Origin: DASXSB01 sp036506275
GTDB taxonomy: Bacteria; Methylomirabilota; Methylomirabilia; Rokubacteriales; CSP1-6
DNA: 37,465 nucleotides
Direction of reading: 5' to 3'
Assembly: GCA_036506275.1 (NCBI GenBank)
Contig: DASXSB010000088.1
Location: 1-37,465 of the forward strand
The notes beneath the pieces are model-generated. The model searched no databases and was not told the origin of the DNA. It saw only the letters and a program-made list of their open reading frames with translations. Numbering within the stretch: position 1 is the stretch's first letter; the number at the start of each line of letters is the position of its first letter. The translations under genes were made by a program, and so were the position numbers. Shown one piece after another: positions 25,585 through 33,600 of this stretch.

Positions 25585-25591
25585 GCCGTGA

Positions 25592-25620
25592 GTTCTAATT
25601 CGGGCCGCGCTCGCGGTCAA
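25592..25620 (-). promoter_or_regulatory. Putative sigma70 promoter of the FKBP-hydroxylase-transporter operon
   Basis: TTGACC (25620-25615) and TAGAAC (25597-25592) are separated by 17 bp. The -10 box ends only seven bases before ATG 25584, and no ribosome-binding site precedes that ATG, so transcription would start at or next to the start codon and the mRNA may be leaderless. Confidence 0.5.
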
Positions 25621-25652
25621 CTCCCGTGGTATGACTCCCGGCGGGAGGGACC

Positions 25653-26630
25653 ATGGACATCACCCATCGCTCCATCGACACCAACGGTATCCGCATGCAC
25701 GTCGCGGAGGCGGGCGAAGGACCGCTCGTCGTCCTCTGCCATGGCTTCCCGGAGTCCTGGTACTCGTGGCGCCATCAGCTCGTCGCGCTCGCGGAGGCGG
25801 GATTCCACGCGGTGGCTCCCGACCAGCGCGGCTACGGCCAGACGGACAAGCCGGCCGCGATCGAGCAGTACACCCTCCTGCACCTGGTCGGCGACGTAGT
25901 GGGGCTGGTGGACGCGCTCGGCGGCGGACCCGCGGTCATCGCGGGTCACGACTGGGGGGCGCCGGTGGCGTGGCACGCCGCGCTCCTCCGGCCGGATCGC
26001 TTCCACGCTGTGATCGGGCTCAGTGTTCCCTTCATTCCGCGCCGGGGCACGCGTCCGACCACGGCCATGGCGCAGACGCCGGACACGATGTTCTACCAGC
26101 TCTACTTCCAGGAGCCCGGCATCGCGGAGGCGGAGCTCGAGCGCGATCCGCGCGAGACCATCCGCCGCGTGCTCTTCGGGGGATCGGGCGACGCCTCGCG
26201 CGCTCCGCGACGGGTGGGAGCGGGCGACGTGGGGATGGTGTCGCGCAAGGACGGCTTCCTCGGCACCCGCCCCGCGCCGGCGACGCTGCCGCCGTGGATC
26301 ACCGATGCGGACGTCGACTTCTATGCGGGCGAATTCGCGCGTGCGGGATTCCGGGGCGGCCTCAACTGGTATCGCAACATCGATCGCAACTGGGAGCTCC
26401 TGGCGCCGTGGGCGGGCGCGAAAGTCACCGTTCCCGCCCTCTACGTCGCCGGCGATCGCGACCTCGTGCTCGGCTTCGCGGGCATGGATCGCCTGCTTCC
26501 CGCGCTGAAGCAGTTCGTCCCCAAGCTCACGGACACGATCATCCTCCCCGGCTGCGGGCACTGGACGCAGCAGGAGCGCGTGCGCGAGGTCAACGGGGCG
26601 ATGCTGGACTTCCTGAAGCGCCTTGGCTGA
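25653..26630 (+). CDS. Alpha/beta hydrolase, epoxide-hydrolase-like
   Basis: A 325-residue cytoplasmic alpha/beta hydrolase. It has the epoxide-hydrolase oxyanion motif HGFPESWYSWRHQ, nucleophile Asp100 in GHDWGAP, acid in GDRDLVLG (Asp268/Asp270) and base His303 in GCGHWTQQE. An aspartate nucleophile with HGxP and lid tyrosines (in YQLYFQEPG and LNWYRNID) indicates soluble epoxide hydrolase; haloalkane dehalogenases share the Asp nucleophile but have a different pattern around the lid and halide-binding Trp. It would open epoxides to diols. ATG 25653 has a strong GGGAGGGA ribosome-binding site. It is divergent from the FKBP gene and its 3' end overlaps the convergent PEP-mutase-family gene by 41 bp. 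Confidence 0.9.
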   Translation: MDITHRSIDTNGIRMHVAEAGEGPLVVLCHGFPESWYSWRHQLVALAEAGFHAVAPDQRGYGQTDKPAAIEQYTLLHLVGDVVGLVDALGGGPAVIAGHDWGAPVAWHAALLRPDRFHAVIGLSVPFIPRRGTRPTTAMAQTPDTMFYQLYFQEPGIAEAELERDPRETIRRVLFGGSGDASRAPRRVGAGDVGMVSRKDGFLGTRPAPATLPPWITDADVDFYAGEFARAGFRGGLNWYRNIDRNWELLAPWAGAKVTVPALYVAGDRDLVLGFAGMDRLLPALKQFVPKLTDTIILPGCGHWTQQERVREVNGAMLDFLKRLG

Positions 26631-27447
26631 ACACGGCCTTCAGCTCCTTGCTGGGCACGGTGTCGCGCACCCAGGTGAAGGCGCCCTTCTCCTTCATCTC
26701 GCGCGCGCCGCGGAGGAAGGCGGCGAGGGCGAGGCGTGACAGCGCGCCGCCCACGCTGATGCGCTTGACGCCGACGGAGGCGAGGTCGGCGACGGTGAGC
26801 GAGGGGTCGGCGGCGCTCATGACCACGTTCACGGGCCGCTTCACCGACGCCACCACGGTGCGGATGGTGGCGAGGTCGCGCACGCCCGGCGCGTAGAGCA
26901 CGTCGGCGCCGGCCGCCTCGAACGCCTGCAGCCGGCGGATGGTGTCGTCGAGATCCGGGCGGCCGTGGATGTAGTTCTCCGCGCGCGCGGTCAGCACGAA
27001 CGGGATCGGCAGCGACCGCGCCACCTCCACCGCCGCCTGCACGCGTTCCACCGCGAGCGCGAAGTCGTAGATCGGGCGGCTCACGTCGGTGCTGGCGTCC
27101 TCGATGGAGCCGCCCACCACGCCCGCGTCGGCGGCGAGCCGGATCATGTCGGCGGCCGCGCGTGGCTCGTCCGCGTAGCAATTCTCGAGATCGGCGTTGA
27201 CGGGCAGGTCCGTCGCCTCCGCGATGGCCCGGCAGTTCTCCAGCACTTCCTCCGGATTCACCGCGCCCGTGCCGTCGGCGCGGCCGAGGCTGTTGGCGAA
27301 GCCGAGGCTGGTCGTGGCCAGCGCCTCGAAACCGAGGGAGGCCAGCAGCTTGGCGGTGCCGGCGTCCCAGGGATTCGGAATGATGAACGCGCCCGGACGC
27401 TCGTGCAGTGCGCGAAACGCCGCCGCCTTTTGCGCTCGTGTCCGCAT
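26590..27447 (-). CDS. Isocitrate lyase / PEP mutase family enzyme
   Basis: A 285-residue TIM-barrel enzyme of the PEP mutase/isocitrate lyase superfamily. Conserved parts are NPWDAGTAKLLASLGFEALA, the TSLGFANSLG loop, metal-binding NADLENCYAD, GGSIEDAS and LTARAENYIHGRPDLDDTI. The lyase loop KKCGH of isocitrate and methylisocitrate lyases is absent after IEDAS, so it is not a classical lyase; reactions in this subgroup include C-C or P-C bond cleavage on alpha-oxoacids. The true substrate is unknown. ATG 27447 is preceded by AAGGAGGT (27460-27453), an almost perfect anti-16S match, so strong translation is expected. Its end overlaps the convergent epoxide hydrolase gene. Confidence 0.9.
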   Translation of the reverse strand: MRTRAQKAAAFRALHERPGAFIIPNPWDAGTAKLLASLGFEALATTSLGFANSLGRADGTGAVNPEEVLENCRAIAEATDLPVNADLENCYADEPRAAADMIRLAADAGVVGGSIEDASTDVSRPIYDFALAVERVQAAVEVARSLPIPFVLTARAENYIHGRPDLDDTIRRLQAFEAAGADVLYAPGVRDLATIRTVVASVKRPVNVVMSAADPSLTVADLASVGVKRISVGGALSRLALAAFLRGAREMKEKGAFTWVRDTVPSKELKAVFSQGASGSPASPR

Positions 27448-27452
27448 GGGTG

Positions 27453-27460
27453 ACCTCCTT
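27453..27460 (-). promoter_or_regulatory. Near-perfect Shine-Dalgarno of the PEP-mutase-family gene
   Basis: AAGGAGGT lies five bases before ATG 27447, complementary to the 16S rRNA tail over its full core. It fixes the start, and a TATGAT candidate -10 (27473-27468) lies just upstream, without a convincing -35. Confidence 0.7.
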
Positions 27461-27515
27461 CCCGCCGATCATAGCGCGGTTGGCGCATCACCATGGTTCG
27501 TGGCATGGTGCCTCA

Positions 27516-30500
27516 GTGAATCCTTCGCGCACGTTCATCCTGCGCCCGGTGGCGACCTCGCTGCTGACGGCCGGGATCCTGCTCGCGGGCGGCGTCGCCT
27601 ATCTCCAGCTCCCTGTCTCCGCCCTCCCCCAGGTCGACTACCCGACGATCCAGATCCTCACCCTCTACCCGGGTGCCGGTCCCGACGTGATGGCGTCGTC
27701 GGTCACCACCCCCCTCGAGCGCCAGTTCGGACAGCTTCCCGGCCTGAGCAAGATGACGTCGACGAGCTCGTCGGGGGCCTCTCTCGTCACGCTCCAGTTC
27801 AACCTCGATCTCAACATCGATGTCGCCGAGCAGCAGGTTCAGGCCGCGATCAACACCGCCGCCACCTACTTGCCCCGCGACCTTCCCAATCCGCCGATCT
27901 ACAGCAAAGTAAACCCGGCCGACAGTCCGATCCTGACCCTGGCCGTCACCTCCGACACGTTGCCGCTGACGCGGGTCGAGGACCTCACCGATACCAACCT
28001 CGCCCAGAAGATCTCTCAGCTTCCCGGCGTCGGCCTCGTCAGCATCAGCGGCGGCCAGAAACCGGCCATCCGGGTCCAGGCCGATCCGACACTGCTGTCC
28101 TCGTACGGGCTGAGCCTGGAGGATCTCCGTTTCGTGCTCGGCCAGGCCAACGTCGATCAGCCGAAGGGTAACCTCGAAGGAGCGCAGCAGTCGTTCACCA
28201 TCGGGGCCAACGACCAGCTCTTCTCCGCCGCCGAGTACCGGGCGCTGGTGGTCGCCTACCGGAACGGGGCGCCCGTGCGGCTGGCGGACGTGGCGAACGT
28301 CATCGAGGGCGCGGAGAACGTCAAGCAGGCGGCCTGGATGAACGACAAGCCGGCCATCATCGTCAACATCCAGCGGCAGCCCGGCGCCAACATCATCGGC
28401 GTCGTCAACCGCATCAAGCGCCTTATGCCCCAGCTCAAGGCGTCGCTACCGTCGTCGGTGGACATCACGATCCTCACCGACCGCACCACCACCATCCGCG
28501 CCTCCGTCGCCGACGTGCAGTTCGAGCTGATGCTGACGGTGGTGCTGGTCGTGATGGTGATGTTCCTGTTCTTGCGCAGCCTGTCCGCCACCGTGATCCC
28601 GAGCATCGCCGTGCCCATTTCCCTCGTGGGCACGTTCGGCGTCATGTACCTGCTCGGCTACAGCCTGAACAACCTCTCCCTGATGGCGCTCACGATCTCC
28701 ACCGGCTTCGTGGTGGACGACGCCATCGTGATGATCGAGAACATCGCGCGCTACATCGAGGAGGGCGAGTCGCCGCTGCAGGCGGCGCTCAAGGGCTCGG
28801 GCCAGATCGGCTTCACGATCGTCTCCCTCACCGTGTCCCTGATCGCGGTGCTCATCCCGCTCCTGTTCATGGGCGACGTGGTGGGTCGCCTCTTCCGCGA
28901 GTTCGCCGTCACGTTGAGCGTGACCATCCTCGTCTCCGCGGTGGTGTCGCTCACGCTCACGCCCATGATGTGCGCCACGCTCCTTCGGCACCATCACGGC
29001 GGACAAGAGGGCTGGTTCTATCGCGCCACCGAGCGCGGCTTCGACAGCGTCATCGCGTGGTATGGGCGGACGCTGGGGTGGGTGCTCCGGCACCAGCCGG
29101 CGACGCTCGTGGTGACCGTCGCCACCCTCGTGCTCACGATCGCGCTCTACGTCGTCGTCCCCAAGGGATTCTTCCCCGTGCAGGACACGGGCGTGATCCT
29201 CGGCATCTCGCAAGCGCCGGAAGGGGTGTCGTTCACGGCCATGGCGGAGCGCCAGCAGGCGCTGGCGCGGGTGATCCTGAAAGATCCGGACGTGGTGAGC
29301 CTCAGCTCCTTCATCGGCGTCGACGGCGTCAACATGACGCCGAACAGCGGCCGCATACAGATCAACCTCAAGCCGCGCGACGACCGCCGCGACGACGCCG
29401 TCGCCATCATCCGCCGCCTCCAGTCGCAGCTCACGGAGGTGAGCGACATCACGCTCTACATGCAGCCGGTCCAGGACCTCACCGTCGAGGACCGCGTGAG
29501 CCGCACCCAGTACCAGTACTCGCTGCAGTCGGCGGACGCGCGGGAGCTCTCGGAGTGGACGGCGCGCCTCACCGACCGCATGCGCGCGCTTCCGGAGCTG
29601 CGCGACGTCGCCGCCGACCAGCAGACGCGCGGCCTCCAGATGGCGCTCACCATCGATCGCGACGTCGCGTCGCGCCTGGGGATCTCGCCCCAGCTCATCG
29701 ACGACACGCTCTACGACGCCTTCGGGCAGCGCCAGGTCTCGACGATCTTCACCCAGCTCAACCAGTATCACGTCGTGCTCGAGGTGTTGCCGGCCTACCA
29801 GGACAATCCGGAGGCGCTCAAGCGCATCTACGTGAAGTCCGCCGCCGGCGCCCAGGTGCCGCTGAGCGCGTTCACGCGCTTCGAGGCGACCACCGCGCCG
29901 CTCGCCATCAACCATCAGGGACAGTTCCCGTCCGTCACGCTTTCGTTCAACCTGGCGCCGGGAGCGTCCCTCGGCCACGCCGTCAAGGCCATGCAGGCCA
30001 TCGAGCGCGAGATCGATCTTCCGGCGTCGGTGCGGGCGAGCTTCCAGGGCACCGCCCAGGCGTTCCAAGCCGCGCTCGCCAACGAGCCGCTCCTCATCCT
30101 GGCCGCCCTCGTCACCGTCTACATCGTCCTCGGCATCCTCTACGAGAGCTACATCCATCCCGTGACGATCCTGTCCACGCTGCCGTCGGCGGGCGTGGGC
30201 GCGATCCTCGCCCTCCTCCTCTGCCGGACCGACCTGAGCCTGATCGCGCTCATCGGCATCATCTTGCTGATCGGCATCGTGAAGAAGAACGCGATCATGA
30301 TGATCGACTTCGCGCTCGACGCCGAGCGCGAGCAGGGCAAGGCCCCTCACGAGGCGATCTACGAGGCCTGCTTGCTGCGCTTCCGGCCGATCATGATGAC
30401 GACGATGGCGGCGCTCCTCGGCGGTGTTCCGCTCGCGCTCGGGAGCGGCACCGGATCTGAGCTGCGACGGCCCCTCGGCATCACCATCGTGGGCGGCCTC

Positions 30501-30626
30501 CTGCTCTCGCAAGTCCTCACGCTCTACACGACGCCGGTCGTGTACCTGGCCTTCGATCGCCTCGGCCGCCGTCTCCGTCGCGCGCGACAGGCCCACCCCG
30601 TCGCCGCCGAAGCGGCAGGGGAATAA
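27516..30626 (+). CDS. RND efflux permease (MdtB/MdtC-like), first of tandem pair
   Basis: A 1036-residue inner-membrane RND drug/proton antiporter of the HAE1 (AcrB/MdtBC) type. Twelve membrane helices are expected. The N-terminus SRTFILRPVATSLLTAGILL starts the first helix. The fourth-helix proton-relay aspartates are in GFVVDDAIVMIENIARY, and the tenth-helix lysine region is GIVKKNAIMMIDFALD. Porter segments such as LERQFGQLPGLSKMTSTSS match MdtB/MdtC. The start is GTG 27516; the longer upstream frame extends into the neighbour's promoter and lacks family similarity. The stop is three bases before the second permease. MdtB and MdtC form mixed trimers, so these two probably act together; substrates are unknown. 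Confidence 0.93.
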   Translation: MNPSRTFILRPVATSLLTAGILLAGGVAYLQLPVSALPQVDYPTIQILTLYPGAGPDVMASSVTTPLERQFGQLPGLSKMTSTSSSGASLVTLQFNLDLNIDVAEQQVQAAINTAATYLPRDLPNPPIYSKVNPADSPILTLAVTSDTLPLTRVEDLTDTNLAQKISQLPGVGLVSISGGQKPAIRVQADPTLLSSYGLSLEDLRFVLGQANVDQPKGNLEGAQQSFTIGANDQLFSAAEYRALVVAYRNGAPVRLADVANVIEGAENVKQAAWMNDKPAIIVNIQRQPGANIIGVVNRIKRLMPQLKASLPSSVDITILTDRTTTIRASVADVQFELMLTVVLVVMVMFLFLRSLSATVIPSIAVPISLVGTFGVMYLLGYSLNNLSLMALTISTGFVVDDAIVMIENIARYIEEGESPLQAALKGSGQIGFTIVSLTVSLIAVLIPLLFMGDVVGRLFREFAVTLSVTILVSAVVSLTLTPMMCATLLRHHHGGQEGWFYRATERGFDSVIAWYGRTLGWVLRHQPATLVVTVATLVLTIALYVVVPKGFFPVQDTGVILGISQAPEGVSFTAMAERQQALARVILKDPDVVSLSSFIGVDGVNMTPNSGRIQINLKPRDDRRDDAVAIIRRLQSQLTEVSDITLYMQPVQDLTVEDRVSRTQYQYSLQSADARELSEWTARLTDRMRALPELRDVAADQQTRGLQMALTIDRDVASRLGISPQLIDDTLYDAFGQRQVSTIFTQLNQYHVVLEVLPAYQDNPEALKRIYVKSAAGAQVPLSAFTRFEATTAPLAINHQGQFPSVTLSFNLAPGASLGHAVKAMQAIEREIDLPASVRASFQGTAQAFQAALANEPLLILAALVTVYIVLGILYESYIHPVTILSTLPSAGVGAILALLLCRTDLSLIALIGIILLIGIVKKNAIMMIDFALDAEREQGKAPHEAIYEACLLRFRPIMMTTMAALLGGVPLALGSGTGSELRRPLGITIVGGLLLSQVLTLYTTPVVYLAFDRLGRRLRRARQAHPVAAEAAGE

Positions 30627-30629
30627 CCC

Positions 30630-33600
30630 GTGGGCATCTCCGAGCCCTTCATCCGGCGCCCGGTGGCCACGTCGCTCCTGAGCTTGGCCGTCCTCCTCGC
30701 CGGCGTGCTCGCCTACGGCATGCTGCCGGTGGCACCGTTGCCACAGGTCGAGTTCCCCGTCATCCAGGTGCAAGCGTTCTTGCCGGGCGCGAGCCCGGAG
30801 ACGATGGCGGCGTCGGTGGCGACGCCGCTCGAGCGGCAGTTCTCGCGCATCGCGGGCGTGACGGAGATGACGTCCACGAGCCTGCTCGGTGCCACCACCA
30901 TCGTGCTGCAATTCGACCTCGACCGGAGCATCGACGCCGCCGCCCGCGACGTGCAGGCCGCCATCAACGCCGCCCGCAGCGACCTGCCCCCGAACCTGCC
31001 GAACAATCCGAACTACCGGAAGCTCAACCCCGCCGACGCGCCGATCATGATCCTCGCCCTCACGTCGGAAACGCTGCCGGTGGGTCGCGTCTTCGACGCC
31101 GCGGACTCGGTGCTCGCGCAGAAGCTCTCCCAGGTGGAGGGTGTCGGTCAGGTCGTGGTGGGCGGCGGCGCGAAGCCCGCCGTGCGGGTGCGCGTGGATC
31201 CCGGGCTCCTCGCCCAGCTCGGCATCAGCGTCGGACAGATCCGGGCGGCGCTCGCGTCCGTGAACGCGAACTCCCCGAAGGGCGAGCTGGCGGGCGCGCA
31301 ACAGGCGTGGGCGCTCAGCGCCAACGATCAGCTCCTCGACGCCGAGCAGTATCGTCCCATCATCGTCGCCTACCGGAACGGCGCGCCCGTCCGCCTCGAC
31401 GACGTGGCGGAGGTGGAAAGCTCGGTCGAGGACGTGCGCACGGCCGGGCTCTCCAACGGCAAGCGCGCGGTACTGATGATCGTGTACCGGCAGCCCGGCG
31501 CCAACATGATCGCCACCGCCGACCGCATCCGCGCGCTCATGCCCGAGCTCCAGGCGTCGATCCCGCCTGCCGTCGATCTGGGCGTCCTCCTCGATCGGAC
31601 CACCACCATCCGCGCCTCCTTCCGCGACATCCAGCTCACGCTGATGATCTCCATCGTCCTCGTCGTGCTCGTGGTCTTCGTCTTCCTCCAGACCGCGTCG
31701 GCCACCATCATCCCGAGCGTGGCGGTGCCGCTGTCGCTCCTGGGGACGCTGGCCGGGATGTACTTCTTCGGCTATAGCCTCGACAACCTCTCCCTGATGG
31801 CGCTCACCGTCTCCACGGGCTTCGTGGTCGACGACGCCATCGTCGTGCTGGAGAACATCACGCGCTATCTCGAGGAAGGCGACTCTCCGCTCGAGGCCGC
31901 CCTCAAGGGCTCGCGGGAGATCGGCTTCACGGTGCTGTCGATGAGCACGTCGCTGGTGGCGGTGTTCATCCCCATATTGCTAATGGGCGGGCTCGTGGGC
32001 CGGCTCTTCCGCGAGTTCGCGGTGACGCTGACGCTCGCGATCGCCGTCTCGCTGCTCGTGTCTCTCAGCACCACCCCCATGATGTGCGCCCGCTTCCTGC
32101 GCCCGTCGCACGCGCGCCGGAAGGGACGGGTCGCCCGCGTCGGCGAGGGCGCCGTGGACGGGCTGCGCCGGCTCTACGGATGGACGCTGGCGTGGGTGCT
32201 CCGACATCAGCGCCTGACGCTGGTGACGACGATCGCCACCGTGTGCCTGAACTTCTTCCTCTTCACGATCGTGACCAAGGGCTTCTTTCCGCAGCAGGAC
32301 ACGGGGCGGATCGTCGGCAGCATCCAGGCCCAGCAGGACATCTCCTTCCCGTCCATGCGCACGAAGATGGTGGAGCTGGCCAACACGGTCTTGAAGGACC
32401 CCGCCGTGGAGACCGTGGGCGGCTTCACGGGCGGCGGCGGCAACACCACCAACGCCGGGCGCGTGTTCATCTCGCTGAAGCCCCTGCACGAGCGCAAGAT
32501 CTCCGCGGACCAGGTCATCGACCGCCTGCGCGGCGCCCTCGCCCACGTCCCCGGCGCCCAGCTCTTCCTGCAAGCGGTGCAGGACGTTCGCATCGGCGGA
32601 CGGCAGAGCAACGCGCAGTACCAGTACACGATCCAGAGCCAGGATCTGGACGAGCTGAACGCGTTCGCGCCCCGCATGCTCGCCAAGCTGCGCGAGCTGC
32701 CGCAGCTCCGCGACGTGGCGACCGATCAGCAGAACCGCGGACTCCAGGCGCGGCTCATCATCGATCGCGACACCGCCTCCCGCCTCGGCGTCCAGGCGCG
32801 CGTCATCGACGACGCCCTCTACGACCGCTTCGGTCAGCGGCAGGTCTCGACGCTCTTCACCGAGCGCAACCAGTACCGTGTCGTGCTCGAGGTGGCGCCG
32901 GGCTTCCAGCAAAACCCGGACGCGCTCAGCGGCGTCTACGTGCGGTCGCTGTCGGGCGCGCAGGTGCCGCTCAGCGCCTTCGCGCGCTTCGCGCCGAGCA
33001 CCACGCCCCTTGCCATCAGCCACCAGGGCCAGTTCCCGGCGGTGACGCTCTCCTTCAATCTTGCGCTGGGCTCCTCCCTCGGCGAGGCGGTGACCGCGAT
33101 CCAGAATGCCGAGCGCGAAATCGGCTTCCCGCCCCTCGTGCGCGCGAGCTTCCAGGGAACGGCGCAGGCGTTCCAGGCCTCGCTCGCCAACCAGCCGTAC
33201 TTGATCCTCGCCGCCATCATCGCCGTCTACATCGTGCTCGGCGTCCTCTACGAGAGCTTCGTCCATCCGATCACGATCCTCTCCACGCTGCCGTCGGCAG
33301 GCGTGGGCGCGCTGCTCGCGCTGATCCTCTGTCGCATGGACCTCGACATCATCGCCCTCATCGGGCTCGTCTTGTTGATCGGCATCGTGAAGAAGAACGC
33401 GATCATGATGATCGACTTCGCGGTCGACGCCAGCCGCCGGGGATCCGTCGATCCGGCGGCGGCCATCTACGAGGCGTGCCTGCTACGCTTCCGTCCCATC
33501 ATGATGACGACCATGGCCGCCCTCCTGGGGGCGCTGCCGCTCGCCCTCGGCACCGGCGTCGGCGCCGAGCTCCGCCGTCCCCTCGGCATCACCATCGTGG

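Noticed and set aside
25630..25635. TATGAC with upstream TG as extended -10 for the epoxide hydrolase gene
   Set aside because: It matches only four of six bases, has no -35, and the transcript start would fall on the ribosome-binding site.
27493..27519. Eight-codon mini-ORF (MVRGMVPQ) whose stop overlaps the RND GTG start
   Set aside because: Overlap as GTGA suggests a coupled leader peptide, but there is no ribosome-binding site, attenuator hairpin or regulatory codon run; chance is likely.
28446..31301. 951-codon minus-strand open frame opposite both RND genes
   Set aside because: It spans the boundary of two real permeases and is rich in His/Arg/Glu/Asp, typical of antisense of membrane-protein codons.
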